The translations under genes and the position numbers were made by a program. Under the pieces are notes generated by a model. The model made no database searches and was not told the origin of the DNA. It saw nothing but the letters and a program-made list of their open reading frames with translations. Of a stretch of 64,000 bases of DNA, positions 18,323-29,229 are shown one piece after another (position 1 is the first letter of the stretch; each line of letters starts with the position of its first letter). The stretch is from Methylomonas fluvii. Lineage in GTDB: Bacteria > Pseudomonadota > Gammaproteobacteria > Methylococcales > Methylomonadaceae. Where the stretch lies: positions 558,001 through 622,000 of the forward strand of contig NZ_JACXST010000002.1 in assembly GCF_014850975.1 (NCBI RefSeq), written 5' to 3'.

Positions 18323-19511
18323 TTTGCTCCATTTTGGCATGACCGACGGATAAGCCGAGGGTGTATTGACTGACACAAGGCAGACTCAAACTAAAACTCG
18401 TCCCCAATCCCGGCGTCGAACGACATATGACACTGCCGCCATGGGCCCGTGCCACACTGTCCACCACCGCCAACCCCAGGCCGGTGCCATTGGATTTGGT
18501 GGTGTAGAACGGTTCGAATAATTTAGTTTGCTGGGCTTGGGCTATACCAGGCCCATCATCCGTCACCGTTATGTCGATACAGCCTAAATCGTTGCGCCGG
18601 ACCGTTAATGCAATTTTGCGCCCCCCCGCCTCGGCCGCGTTATTGATTAAGTTCAGCAGAGCCCCTCGCAGCGCATCTTCATTGCCAAGCAACTCATCGG
18701 TGCTGATGCGGTTTTCGATGCTAAATTCGCCCGCAAAACTATCGGCCGCTTCGGCAAGATGCGCCAGCAGCCGCCGTAATGAAAAACTTTGCATGGCCAT
18801 TCGACCCTGTTTGGCAAAGATCAGCATGTCGTTCACTTGGCGCTCCAGGTGATGCAGACGCTCTAAAATTTTCTCGGAGAACTGTTGGCGCTTTTCGTCA
18901 CTTATCGCGGGTTTGCTCATTTGCGACGCATACAAAATCGCGGTCGCCAGCGGCGTGCGCACCTGATGCGCCAGCCCTGCCACCATTTCGCCCATCGCGC
19001 TTAGCTGCTTATGCTGGGCTAACGTGTCTTGCAAAGAGCGCAATTCGCTGACATCCGATAACAGAATAATTTGTTCGGCATCGTTACCCAACGAGCTGTG
19101 GGTGATATTCACTTTGCGGCCATCTCTGAGTTGGCGTTCATGCGGCGATTCGAAAACCGGTTGCAGACTGCACGCAGCCACACTCGACCATAAGTGGCCC
19201 AGCAAGGGCTCGCCTAAAAAATCCACGGAATGGACATTGCAATCGACAATCATGCCGTGCGCATTCAGCACCACCACCGCCGCTGGCAAGGCCGCCAAAA
19301 TCTGTTGTAAGCGGCTGGCGAGCTTTTCCTTCTCGATCAGCGTATTCAGCCGTTCGCTGCGCGCGGCCTGCAATTCGCGGTTAAGCTTGGTCACTTGCCC
19401 TTCCAAACCCTGATAGGAATGCGCCAGATTTTCCGAAAGTTCGTTGAATATCCGAAAGGCATCGGTCAAACGCTCGGTTTTTTGTTGTTGATGCAACTCT
19501 AAAGTACCCAT
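18306..19511 (-). CDS. fleS: flagellar sensor histidine kinase FleS/FlrB
   Basis: 401 residues. The N-terminal coiled coil (AYQGLEGQVTKLNRELQAARSER) leads to a PAS domain. The HisKA dimerisation domain follows with H-box GLAHQVRTPLATA at about residue 190. The HATPase domain has N-box LINNAAEAGG and the motifs TDDGPGIA and GTGLGLAVVDS. No membrane helix is seen, so it is cytoplasmic like Pseudomonas FleS. The start at 19511 is supported because a sigma-54 promoter lies at 19545-19561; the longer frame starting at 19550 would begin inside it. The partner is fleR, overlapping by 17 bases. fleQ/flrA is not in the window. Confidence 0.9.
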   Translation of the reverse strand: MGTLELHQQQKTERLTDAFRIFNELSENLAHSYQGLEGQVTKLNRELQAARSERLNTLIEKEKLASRLQQILAALPAAVVVLNAHGMIVDCNVHSVDFLGEPLLGHLWSSVAACSLQPVFESPHERQLRDGRKVNITHSSLGNDAEQIILLSDVSELRSLQDTLAQHKQLSAMGEMVAGLAHQVRTPLATAILYASQMSKPAISDEKRQQFSEKILERLHHLERQVNDMLIFAKQGRMAMQSFSLRRLLAHLAEAADSFAGEFSIENRISTDELLGNEDALRGALLNLINNAAEAGGRKIALTVRRNDLGCIDITVTDDGPGIAQAQQTKLFEPFYTTKSNGTGLGLAVVDSVARAHGGSVICRSTPGLGTSFSLSLPCVSQYTLGLSVGHAKMEQNDETV

Positions 19512-19544
19512 ATTTAGTCGCCTAATTGATTGTCCAGACGCTAA

Positions 19545-19561
19545 AAGCAAAATTTAGACCA
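19545..19561 (-). promoter_or_regulatory. sigma-54 promoter of fleSR
   Basis: Minus-strand TGGTCTAAATTTTGCTT has GG and GC exactly 10 bases apart and a perfect TTGCT -12 element. The predicted transcription start is near 19536, 25 bases before the fleS ATG. In Vibrio and Pseudomonas fleSR/flrBC is sigma-54 and FleQ/FlrA dependent, which fits. Confidence 0.7.
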
Positions 19562-19703
19562 CTTAAATTTATATTTAGAAACAGATGCTTAACAAAGCCT
19601 TGTCAAGTTTTTGACGACAAGAAGCCTGCTGTTAGTTCCGGACTGGTGGCGAGTTGGCTTTGCGACTATGCTATGTGCATACTTGAGCAACCCCATCTTC
19701 GTT

Positions 19704-22520
19704 ATGCGCAAAAATCCGATTAAATCCAATTTCCCGTTAAATAAACTGCTGCTGATTCTGGCGCTCAACCCCGTACAGATAAGCTTTGCCGATGACATCC
19801 AGGCCGGCAAGTTTTACGAAGAGGCGTTACAGTCCTACAGAAATCAAAACAACGCCGAAGCGATCATCCAGTTAAAGAATGCGCTGCAACAAAACGAAAG
19901 ATATGTTTCGGCTCACATGCTGCTTGGCGAAATTTACTTGCAACAGAAATCGTTGACGGAAGCAGAAGTTCAGCTCGGCTTAGCCAAACAATTAGGCGCG
20001 GACCCATCTTTAATAGTGGAAAACCTGGCCAAGCTATATACCTACCAAATCCGTTACAACGACTTGCTGAAGGAAATCGATCCGGCGCAGTTCAATAGCG
20101 GTTTGCGTCCGGTTTTGCATGTTTACCGCGGTAACGCATATCTGCAACTCAATTTAATCAGCGAAGCGCTGAATGAATTCGACATTGCCTTGCAAATTGC
20201 TCCCAACCAGGTGAATGCCGCAATCGGGCGCGCGAATGCCCTGTTAAAGCGTGGTGACATTAAAGGCGCCGATCAAGCTGCCGAGAAAGCCATACAAATG
20301 CAAGCCAGCGATGCCGGCGTTTGGTATACAAAAGGCTCGATCAAGCATGCCAACATGGAACTGGATGAAGCTTTAAAATTTTACGACAAGGCGATTGAGT
20401 TAAACCCCGATCACGTAGACACACGACTTGCCAGAGCGGGCCTTTTAATGGATTTGAAGCAAGACGAGCGGGCACGGCAAGATTTGGAATATGTACGCCG
20501 GGCTTACCCCTTCGAACCGAAAGCAGCCTATCTACATGCGGTTTTACTCGAGCGCAATAACCAGAAAGAAGCGGCGACCAAAGAATTGGAAGTGGCGGCA
20601 GACATCATCACCGGCATCAAACCGGAATATTTATCGGCGCATGGTCCGACTTTAATGCTATCTGGCTTAGTTAACTACAGCCTGCAACGATTCGACTTGG
20701 CAGCAGAATATTTGCGTCTATATGTTAAGCAATACCCGGAACAATCGGGCACGTATAAATTGCTGGCCACCATACTTTTAGAAAAAAACGAACCCGAACA
20801 AGCTATCGATCTGCTCCGCCCTATGCAAATCCGCAATCCTCAGGATCAGCGTCTGGCATTTTTATTGGGAAGCGCTTTCATGCAGGCCGGCAAACACGAT
20901 ATGGCCAATAATATGTTTGGAAAAGCCGCTGCGTTAGGCAATGACAGCGGTAGCCTGCAAACCGAAATAGGCCTTAACCGATTAGCAATGGGCCAGGAAC
21001 AGGCAGCAGTTCAAGACCTTGAAGTGGCATTCAAAAAAAATCCGGATGCGGTCAAGGCCGGCATTCCTCTCGTGGCACTTTACATGAGCCGTGGTGAACC
21101 GGAAAAAGCGTTAAAAACCGCACAAGCCCTGCATGAAAAAGCGTCGAAAAACTTTACACTACTAAATTTACTGGGGACTGCTCAAGTCAATACCGGGCAA
21201 TATAAGCTGGCCCGGCAAAGTTTCGAGAAGGCGATTGAACTGAACCCCAATTTTCTCGACGCGCAAATCAACCTAAGTAAACTGGACGTCGGCGAGAACA
21301 AACTTGATCAAGCCAGACAGCGCCTGCAAACCTTGCAGCAGAATCATCCGGGCGACATCGATATTCTTATCGAGTTGGCCAAAGTCGAGCAAAGTGCCGG
21401 ACGCTATGAGATAGCCAATGACTGGCTGGCAAAAGCGAAGATGGCTGATCAAAAGTCATTACCGACACTTTTGGCTTTGGTTGAGCTGAACCTGAAGATG
21501 GGCAAAGCTGCTGAGGCTAATGCCGCCGCACAAGCAGCGGAAGTGATCGACAAGAACAACCCGCAGGTTATGGACGCCCTGGCTCGAAGTTACTTGGCTA
21601 ATAACAATAAGGACAAAGCCTTAGGTGTATTTATCCGCATGGCGGACCAAGCCCGATTTAATGTCAAACAACTTTACAAAGCTGCTCGTTATCAAATAGA
21701 TGCAGGCGATTATTTTGAAGCCATAAAGACCTTGAAAAAAGCAGTTTTGGTTGACGAAAATCATATACCTTCGCAAATTGCCTTGGTGGAAATGGAGCTG
21801 CTCCATGGGAAACCGGTATTTGCATTGAGCCGCGCAGAAAGCCTGTTAAAACAATATCCCAAACGCGCCTTTCCCCACCGACTATTGGGAAACATTGCCG
21901 ATCATGACAAAAACCTTAGTTTGGCCAACAGCCATTACCAAGCCGCTTTCGAGCTGGAGCCGGATACAGCGTCATTGATGCTGCTTTATGAAAACTTGAA
22001 AAAAATCGATCAGCCGGACAAAGCTTACAATTTACTGGATCAGTGGGTCAAAAAGCATCCTCAAGACCAGCTACCGATGGCTGCCTTTGCGAACGAATTA
22101 CTGAAAAGCGGAAAGTTTAAAGAGGCGGAAAAGTACTACGTCGAGCTATTGAAACAATTCCCCAACGAACCGCAATTTCTGAACAACCTTGCTTATGTGT
22201 ATCTCAATAACGGCAGCAACAAAGCCTTGTCCATTGCCGAACAGGCCCATAAATTGGCCCCTGACCAGCCGGCAACGAACGACACCTTGGGCTGGATTCT
22301 CGTTAACACGGGACAAACAGAGCAGGGGCTTCATTACTTACGAAACGCACACTCACTACTCTCGCAAGACCCTGAGATACGCTACCATATCGCTGTTGCC
22401 CTCAATCAGTTGCAACGCCAGGAAGAGGCTAAGCAAGAATTGCAAGAAGCGCTAAAAGGCGAAGCTATTTTCAATGGCCGCGAACAAGCCAAAGCACTGC
22501 TTGAAAAGCTGAGCAAGTAG
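19704..22520 (+). CDS. prsT: PEP-CTERM/XrtA system TPR-repeat protein PrsT
   Basis: About 938 residues. Residues 1 to about 30 are a signal peptide (NKLLLILALNPVQISFA). The rest is an array of more than 20 TPR motifs, for example NNAEAIIQLKNALQQNERYVSAHMLLGEIYLQ, AKLLYTKGS-type repeats and YKLARQSFEKAIELNPNFLDAQINL. The arrangement and length match the TPR protein PrsT found with exosortase (XrtA) and exopolysaccharide systems, thought to act in surface-protein or polysaccharide export. The nearby PEP-CTERM gene supports this; no exosortase gene is in the window. The start was chosen to give a proper signal peptide; the frame is open to 19611 and no clear ribosome site is seen. Confidence 0.82.
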   Translation: MRKNPIKSNFPLNKLLLILALNPVQISFADDIQAGKFYEEALQSYRNQNNAEAIIQLKNALQQNERYVSAHMLLGEIYLQQKSLTEAEVQLGLAKQLGADPSLIVENLAKLYTYQIRYNDLLKEIDPAQFNSGLRPVLHVYRGNAYLQLNLISEALNEFDIALQIAPNQVNAAIGRANALLKRGDIKGADQAAEKAIQMQASDAGVWYTKGSIKHANMELDEALKFYDKAIELNPDHVDTRLARAGLLMDLKQDERARQDLEYVRRAYPFEPKAAYLHAVLLERNNQKEAATKELEVAADIITGIKPEYLSAHGPTLMLSGLVNYSLQRFDLAAEYLRLYVKQYPEQSGTYKLLATILLEKNEPEQAIDLLRPMQIRNPQDQRLAFLLGSAFMQAGKHDMANNMFGKAAALGNDSGSLQTEIGLNRLAMGQEQAAVQDLEVAFKKNPDAVKAGIPLVALYMSRGEPEKALKTAQALHEKASKNFTLLNLLGTAQVNTGQYKLARQSFEKAIELNPNFLDAQINLSKLDVGENKLDQARQRLQTLQQNHPGDIDILIELAKVEQSAGRYEIANDWLAKAKMADQKSLPTLLALVELNLKMGKAAEANAAAQAAEVIDKNNPQVMDALARSYLANNNKDKALGVFIRMADQARFNVKQLYKAARYQIDAGDYFEAIKTLKKAVLVDENHIPSQIALVEMELLHGKPVFALSRAESLLKQYPKRAFPHRLLGNIADHDKNLSLANSHYQAAFELEPDTASLMLLYENLKKIDQPDKAYNLLDQWVKKHPQDQLPMAAFANELLKSGKFKEAEKYYVELLKQFPNEPQFLNNLAYVYLNNGSNKALSIAEQAHKLAPDQPATNDTLGWILVNTGQTEQGLHYLRNAHSLLSQDPEIRYHIAVALNQLQRQEEAKQELQEALKGEAIFNGREQAKALLEKLSK

Positions 22521-22628
22521 TCGATTTTTCAAAATATGTCGTAATTTTTTACACCATGCGTAATCGCCGACCTTATTTATTCATCCATAAGCAATTAAAG
22601 CATTGTATTCGAATAATAATTTTTATCA

Positions 22629-22645
22629 TGGCCCAATAAGTGCTT
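22629..22645 (+). promoter_or_regulatory. sigma-54-type promoter before the PEP-CTERM gene
   Basis: TGGCCCAATAAGTGCTT has TGGC, a 10-base GG to GC spacing and TGCTT. The predicted transcription start is near 22654, about 100 bases ahead of the start codon. PEP-CTERM genes are often under the sigma-54 regulator PrsR in other bacteria, which is consistent. The rest of the 235-base gap shows A+T-rich sequence and no other clear signal. Confidence 0.65.
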
Positions 22646-22755
22646 ACATATAGACAGACCGTAAAACTTCGTTCATGACCAATAGTACAATGGTTATTTT
22701 AAGACCGGCGAAGATAATAGCGGAAGGTAATATTTAAAAAAAATGCGAGGACATT

Positions 22756-23520
22756 ATGACCCCAAAACTCTTGGCTATAGCAGCTCTGCTGCTGTCCCCA
22801 TGGTCGGTTAACGCCACGATATGGACTATAAACGGTACTAGTTCAGTGACACCGGCGGGTGTTCAGAGTATGGGTGCATACTCAGTCGGGACTACAAGTA
22901 CTTCAACTTTTTCGGCAGCCACCCTGGCTTGGTACGGTAGTGCTAACGGCCTGGGTGTATTAAGCGGCTCGGAGACGACAAATAGCTATCCAGACCATGC
23001 AGTTGATAACAACGGCAGGATCGAAGCCGTACTATTTCGGTTTGATGGCAGCACTATTTTAGACAAACTCACTGTCGGCTGGCCGGATACCACAGGCTAC
23101 GATTCAGATATATCGGTTCTCAGGTACACCGGCGCAGTACCTGCTACCGGTGCGCTTACTGGCGCAGCGGATATTTCCGGAAAAAGTATTTCCGGTCTTC
23201 TTAGCAACAGCTGGGAATTCGTAGGTAGCTACAATACCGTCGGCGACGTGGCTGAAGACATCAACCCAAACAGCCTATCTTCAAGTCTTTGGTTGATTAG
23301 TGCCTACAGCAGCAGTTGGGGTTCAGGCAAAGGCGATCCCTCAAACCAGCTGACTAACAGCAACGACTACTTCAAGCTCACCCAGCTTGAAGGCACATCA
23401 GGAACGCCAGGCGGTGGCGGTGGCGCAGGCAGCGTTCCAGAGCCAACCAGCTTGTTGTTACTGGCTGGCGGCATGTTGGGCTGGAGAATGAATCGCAAAA
23501 GCCAAGCCTTGGCAGCATAA
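22756..23520 (+). CDS. PEP-CTERM sorting domain surface protein
   Basis: 254 residues. A signal peptide (LLAIAALLLSPWSVNA) covers about 1-20. The middle is rich in Ser, Thr, Gly and Asn and low in Lys and Cys, typical of exosortase substrates. A Gly-rich linker (about 222-230) leads to the sorting signal VPEPTSLLLLAGGMLGW followed by basic residues RMNRKS. The motif is recognised by an exosortase, which cleaves and anchors or releases the protein. It resembles the XDP1-like group but no enzymatic domain is visible. The ATG follows GCGAGGACATT, a good ribosome site. Confidence 0.88.
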   Translation: MTPKLLAIAALLLSPWSVNATIWTINGTSSVTPAGVQSMGAYSVGTTSTSTFSAATLAWYGSANGLGVLSGSETTNSYPDHAVDNNGRIEAVLFRFDGSTILDKLTVGWPDTTGYDSDISVLRYTGAVPATGALTGAADISGKSISGLLSNSWEFVGSYNTVGDVAEDINPNSLSSSLWLISAYSSSWGSGKGDPSNQLTNSNDYFKLTQLEGTSGTPGGGGGAGSVPEPTSLLLLAGGMLGWRMNRKSQALAA

Positions 23521-23540
23521 GCACACCGAAGCTCTCAACA

Positions 23541-23578
23541 AAAAACCGTCTTCCAGAGCAAACTGGAAGACGGTTTTT
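23541..23578. terminator. bidirectional terminator
   Basis: A 16-base-pair stem (23541-23556 with 23563-23578) has a 6-base loop, an A run on the left side and a T run on the right. It separates the convergent PEP-CTERM gene and argC and can act in both directions. Confidence 0.85.
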
Positions 23579-23604
23579 TTATGCGCCACGTTTTTTAATA
23601 GATA

Positions 23605-24633
23605 TTAAGGATACAAAGCGACCGCTTCTAAAGACTGATACTCGGGCAACCCGAACATCAGATTCATATTTTGCACCGCCTGCCCCGACGCGCCTTTCAC
23701 CAAGTTATCAATCACAGACAAAATCACTACCGTATCGCCGCCTTGCGGTTGATACACTGCAATTTGACAGCGATTACTGCCGCGCACATTGCGAGTGTCG
23801 GCATGACTGCCGCTTGGCAACACATCGACAAATCTTTCTTCGCGATACTTCTCTTCAAACAAACTCTGCAAATCCAACTTCCGATTTAAACGTGCATACA
23901 GCGTGGCGTGAATGCCGCGTATCATCGGCGTCAGATGCGGCACGAAAGTTAAACCAACCGCCTGCCTGGCGACATTTTGTAAACCCTGCCTGATTTCCGG
24001 CAAATGTCTGTGCCCGGCGACTGCATAAGCCTTAAAACTCTCACCTGCCTCACTCATCAACGACGATATTTCCGCCTTGCGCCCCGCGCCGCTGACACCG
24101 GATTTCACATCGGCGATCAAATGCTGCTCATCAATCGCTCCGACCTCCAATAACGGCAAAAACCCCAATTGCACGGCAGTGGGATAGCATCCTGGGCATG
24201 CGATCAAGCGCGCCTGTTTGATCTGTTCCCGATTAACTTCCGGCAAACCGTAGACCGCTTCGGCGATGAGATCCGGGCTGGCGTGCTGCATGCCGTACCA
24301 CTTTTCCCATTCCTGCCGGTCCTTAATCCGAAAATCGGCAGACAAATCGATGACTTTGACACCAAGTTCCAACAGCGCTTCAGCCATTAACATAGCGGTG
24401 CCGTTTGGCGTCGCGAAAAACACCACATCGCAGTCTTTTAAATTGTCCAACTCAGGCAGACTAAATATCACATCGCAGTAGCCTCTAAGACTTGGATACA
24501 ACTGATCCACTCGCAGCCCGGCATCCGCGCGAGAAGTTACCACACTCACTTCGACCTGGGGATGCAATAGCAAAATTCTTAACAATTCGACGCCGGTGTA
24601 CCCGGTGCCGCCGACAATACCTGCACGTATCAT
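23605..24633 (-). CDS. argC: N-acetyl-gamma-glutamyl-phosphate reductase
   Basis: 342 residues, usual length. It makes N-acetylglutamate semialdehyde in arginine synthesis using NADPH. The Rossmann motif [14 protein letters not shown] is at residues 8-21. The catalytic Cys is in [12 protein letters not shown] near residue 149. [15 protein letters not shown] and the C-terminal [15 protein letters not shown] are further family signatures. It stands alone, divergent from the quinone oxidoreductase. Confidence 0.97.
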   Translation of the reverse strand: MIRAGIVGGTGYTGVELLRILLLHPQVEVSVVTSRADAGLRVDQLYPSLRGYCDVIFSLPELDNLKDCDVVFFATPNGTAMLMAEALLELGVKVIDLSADFRIKDRQEWEKWYGMQHASPDLIAEAVYGLPEVNREQIKQARLIACPGCYPTAVQLGFLPLLEVGAIDEQHLIADVKSGVSGAGRKAEISSLMSEAGESFKAYAVAGHRHLPEIRQGLQNVARQAVGLTFVPHLTPMIRGIHATLYARLNRKLDLQSLFEEKYREERFVDVLPSGSHADTRNVRGSNRCQIAVYQPQGGDTVVILSVIDNLVKGASGQAVQNMNLMFGLPEYQSLEAVALYP

Positions 24634-24711
24634 GAATGCTCTCGTTGAAAAAATACTGTTAGTCCAATGCGGCGCATATAATACGCCACTCTCCCCGCAA
24701 AGCTTAACACC

Positions 24712-25689
24712 ATGCGCGCCATCGAGATTTATCGCTCCGCTGAGTTGACCGATTTAATCGTCGCCGATCAAGCTCTACCCTTACCCGCCCCACATCAAGT
24801 ATTGATAAAAGTGGCCGCAGCCGGGGTAAACCGCCCAGACCTGATGCAGCGCAAAGGTCTGTATCCCCCGCCACCCGGCGCATCCTCAGTTCTAGGCCTG
24901 GAAGTAGCGGGCACTATCGCCGAACTCGGTAGCCAAGTAAAACACCTCAATATTGGCGACCCGGTTTGCGCATTGCTGACCGGCGGCGGTTATGCGGAAT
25001 ACTGCCTGGCAAGTGCCTGTTGCTGCCTGCCGATACCGCAAGGCTTAAGCTTTATTCAGGCCGCCGCGCTGCCGGAAACTTTTTTTACGGTGTGGAGCAA
25101 TATATTTGATCGCGCGAAACTGCAAGCCGGCGAAAGTTTATTAGTTCATGGTGGGACCAGCGGCATCGGCACCAGCACAATTCAACTCGGCAAAGCCTTC
25201 GCTAGCCAGGTGATTGTAACGGCAGGCAGCGATGACAAATGCCAGTTTTGTCGAGAGCTCGGCGCGGACCTGTCGATAAATTACCGGCAGCAGGACTTTG
25301 TAGAAGCCGTTATGCATCAGACAGACGGCAAAGGCGTTAATGTCGTTTTAGACATGATCGGCGGCGACTACTTGCCCCGTAACTTGAAATGCCTGGCTAT
25401 CGATGGCCGACTCCAACAGATTGCCATCCAAAACGGCGGCAAGAGCGAAATCAATCTGGCATCCGTGCTGATGAAACGTCTGACCATCGCCGGCACGACT
25501 TTGCGTCCCCGCAACGATGATTTCAAAGCTAAAATAGCCCAACAACTTTTTGCAAAAGTTTGGCCACTACTGGAATCCGGCCAAATCAAACCCATCATCG
25601 ATTCGGTTTTTCCACTAGCTAGGGCCTCGCAAGCCCACGAGCGTATGGAAAGCAGCCAACATATCGGTAAAATTATTTTGGAGGTATAA
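24712..25689 (+). CDS. NAD(P)H quinone oxidoreductase, PIG3-like
   Basis: 325 residues. Medium-chain dehydrogenase/reductase without the zinc-binding Cys cluster. It shows the family stretch [28 protein letters not shown] at about 40-67, the dinucleotide motif [16 protein letters not shown] near 144-159 and the C-terminal region [23 protein letters not shown]. The best match by eye is the TIGR02824 (PIG3) quinone oxidoreductase group. It is followed after 2 bases by the sulfurtransferase gene, so an operon is likely. A TATAAT lies at 24677-24682 upstream. Confidence 0.85.
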   Translation: MRAIEIYRSAELTDLIVADQALPLPAPHQVLIKVAAAGVNRPDLMQRKGLYPPPPGASSVLGLEVAGTIAELGSQVKHLNIGDPVCALLTGGGYAEYCLASACCCLPIPQGLSFIQAAALPETFFTVWSNIFDRAKLQAGESLLVHGGTSGIGTSTIQLGKAFASQVIVTAGSDDKCQFCRELGADLSINYRQQDFVEAVMHQTDGKGVNVVLDMIGGDYLPRNLKCLAIDGRLQQIAIQNGGKSEINLASVLMKRLTIAGTTLRPRNDDFKAKIAQQLFAKVWPLLESGQIKPIIDSVFPLARASQAHERMESSQHIGKIILEV

Positions 25690-25691
25690 AC

Positions 25692-26537
25692 ATGCCCTAC
25701 ACCACGCAGGTTTCCACAGACACTCTAGCTGCTAATTTGGACAATCCGGATTGGCGAATATTCGACTGCCGTTTCTCGCTCGCCGATGTGACAGCCGGTT
25801 ATAAATCCTATCGACAAGGCCATATCCCCGGCGCGCGCTATGCTGATTTAAACCAGGATTTGTCTTCGCCTGTGCGATCCTACACCGGTCGCCATCCGTT
25901 ACCGGACTTTACATTATTAGGCAAAAAACTGGGCGACTGGGGCGTTAACAATCGTAGCCAACTCGTAGTGTATGACGATGCCGGCGGCGCGTTTGCTGGC
26001 CGAATGTGGTGGCTGCTACGCACCATGGGCCATACTCAGGTCGCTGTGTTGGATGGCGGATTTGCACGTTGGCAAAAGCAAGATTTTCCAATCACTACAG
26101 TGCTTCCGAAAATTACCGCCAGCCAATTCCGCGTCTATCTGGACAACAAACAATGGCTGGACGCCGATCAAGTGGCAAGCGGTTTGGCGACACGAAAAAT
26201 CACCTTGATAGATGCCAGAACACCTGAACGCTTCCGCGGCCGACAAGAGCCTATAGACCCTGTAGCCGGCCATGTACCCAAAGCGCTGAATAGGCCCTTG
26301 CAAACCAATCTGGACAAATCGGGAGTATTTTTACCCGCCGCTCAATTACACCAGCAATTTAGCGCGCTAGTAGCCCCTTCTCCAGCCGAGCAAGTAGTAC
26401 ACATGTGCGGATCGGGTGTGACCGCCTGCCACAACCTGTTAGCGATGGAAATTGCAGGACTAAATGGTTCGAAACTTTACGCCGGCTCATGGAGCGACTG
26501 GATTACCGACCGGAACAGAGTTGTTGCTAGAGATTGA
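25692..26537 (+). CDS. thiosulfate/3-mercaptopyruvate sulfurtransferase (tandem rhodanese)
   Basis: 281 residues with two rhodanese domains. The N-terminal inactive domain is at about 1-125 (DWRIFDCRFSLADVTAGYKSYRQGHIPGARY). The catalytic domain is at about 150-280 with loop MCGSGVTACHNLLAM near residue 237, whose Cys carries the persulfide. The CGSGVTA form is typical of 3-mercaptopyruvate sulfurtransferase (SseA-like). No signal peptide, so it is cytoplasmic. The first gene of the pair is the quinone oxidoreductase. Confidence 0.92.
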   Translation: MPYTTQVSTDTLAANLDNPDWRIFDCRFSLADVTAGYKSYRQGHIPGARYADLNQDLSSPVRSYTGRHPLPDFTLLGKKLGDWGVNNRSQLVVYDDAGGAFAGRMWWLLRTMGHTQVAVLDGGFARWQKQDFPITTVLPKITASQFRVYLDNKQWLDADQVASGLATRKITLIDARTPERFRGRQEPIDPVAGHVPKALNRPLQTNLDKSGVFLPAAQLHQQFSALVAPSPAEQVVHMCGSGVTACHNLLAMEIAGLNGSKLYAGSWSDWITDRNRVVARD

Positions 26538-26591
26538 CCCCAGCATAAACCGAAACAGCGGTGGTGTATTTCCTGAACGATTAAAACTGTA

Positions 26592-26617
26592 AAGACGCTG
26601 AATATATTCAGCGTCTT
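26592..26617. terminator. terminator hairpin between sulfurtransferase gene and purA
   Basis: A perfect 26-base palindrome with 13-base arms (AAGACGCTGAATA) lies between the convergent genes. It can stop transcription in either direction, although the T runs are short. Confidence 0.6.
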
Positions 26618-26641
26618 AAACGCAGGTTTATTGCTTGAGCA

Positions 26642-27961
<1,320 letters not shown>

Positions 27962-29158
27962 TTAACGACAGCTTAGTGATCTAACGACCCACTGTTGATT
28001 GTGTTTTTCTAAAATAGCATTGCAGCCCTGCTGTTCAGCGCCACCCTGTTGTTCCGGCAGATGTTGAATCACTGCCACGCCTTGCGCGCGCAAATCTCTA
28101 ACAGCTTCCCGCAAATCAGCATCTTCCGCAAAGGGTGCAAACACCACCTGCGCAGCCTCGTCATCGGCTTTATACATATCAGCCAATACTTTTAAGTCTG
28201 CACTAAAACCGGTAGCGGCCCGCGCTCGGCCGAATACTTCACCGATATTATCGTAACGACCACCGCGGGCAATTTCTTTGCCCAAAGCAGGCACAAAAGC
28301 CGCGAATACCATGCCGGTATGATAGTGATAACCCCGTAACTCGGCTAAATCGAAACTCACCGTCAACGCCGGAAAATCCCGCCGTAATTTATCGGCTATG
28401 CCCTGCAAATCTGCCAAGGCGCCGGCAATCTCATCGGCACCGGCAACTCCGGTTAACAAGGCTTTGGCTTTATCAAGTACATCCCTGCCGCCATTCAGTT
28501 TAGGCAAAGCATTGAAGACGTCTTTATAGCGCGTGTCTATATTAAACTCGGCAAGCATTTCCGCCAGTTCGGTTCTGGCCTTACGTTGCAGAACATCGAA
28601 CAATTCAGCTTCCTGCTGCGGATCAAGACCGGCATGTTCAGCCAAAGCTCGGTAGATAGCCACATGCCCTAAATCCAAATGCACGTTTTGCAAACCGCTA
28701 ATCGCCAACATTTCCAGCATCAACTGGATGACTTCGTAATCGCTTTCCAGGCCTGCATGCCCGTATAGTTCAGCACCAATTTGCATCGGGCTGCGGCTTT
28801 TTTCCAAGGGATCGCCCAATGTGTGCAACACGGTACCGGCATAGCATAAGCGAGTCGGACCGTCGTGCTGGAAGTGATGAGCATCGATTCTCGCCACTTG
28901 CGGCGTCATATCCGCGCGCACCCCCAACATTTCGCCACTCAATTGATCGGTCAGCTTAAACGTCTGTAAATCCAGGTCATGTCCTGAACCGATCAGCAAG
29001 GAGTGGAGAAAGTCCACAAACGGCGGAATGACCAACTGGTAACCCCAGCAGGCAAAAGTATCCAGTAGCTTTCTACGCAACTTCTCGAGATGCGCGGCCT
29101 GTTCCGGCAATACTTCGCTAATTCCTTCCGGCAATAGCCAGGTGTCTTTTTTTTGCAT
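27962..29158 (-). CDS. hisZ: ATP phosphoribosyltransferase regulatory subunit
   Basis: 398 residues. A histidyl-tRNA synthetase-like protein that lacks tRNA charging and instead activates short-form HisG in histidine synthesis. The N-terminus TWLLPEGISEVLPEQAAHLEKLRRKLLD, the motif LGVRADMTPQVARIDA and FDLAELRGYHYHTGMVFAAFVPALGKEIARGGRYDNIG are HisZ signatures. The start was set at Met 29158 to match the family; the frame reaches 29176. It is between hflC and purA with a hairpin upstream. Confidence 0.94.
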   Translation of the reverse strand: MQKKDTWLLPEGISEVLPEQAAHLEKLRRKLLDTFACWGYQLVIPPFVDFLHSLLIGSGHDLDLQTFKLTDQLSGEMLGVRADMTPQVARIDAHHFQHDGPTRLCYAGTVLHTLGDPLEKSRSPMQIGAELYGHAGLESDYEVIQLMLEMLAISGLQNVHLDLGHVAIYRALAEHAGLDPQQEAELFDVLQRKARTELAEMLAEFNIDTRYKDVFNALPKLNGGRDVLDKAKALLTGVAGADEIAGALADLQGIADKLRRDFPALTVSFDLAELRGYHYHTGMVFAAFVPALGKEIARGGRYDNIGEVFGRARAATGFSADLKVLADMYKADDEAAQVVFAPFAEDADLREAVRDLRAQGVAVIQHLPEQQGGAEQQGCNAILEKHNQQWVVRSLSCR

Positions 29159-29179
29159 TTTGTCTGTCTCAAACACAGC

Positions 29180-29204
29180 AAACGCCCCGCATAGCGGGGC
29201 GTTT
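29180..29204 (-). terminator. hairpin between hflC and hisZ
   Basis: Arms AAACGCCCCGC and GCGGGGCGTTT form a strong stem with a 3-base loop, 25 bases past the hflC stop. It has a short T run (GTTT) and may only partly end transcription, separating hflKC from hisZ-purA. Confidence 0.6.
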
Positions 29205-29229
29205 GACTACACATAATTTCAAATGGGGT

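Noticed and set aside
19644..19658. Possible sigma-54 element before prsT (TGGTGGCGAGTTGGC)
   Set aside because: The GG to GC spacing is right but most of the consensus bases are wrong; too weak to report as a promoter.
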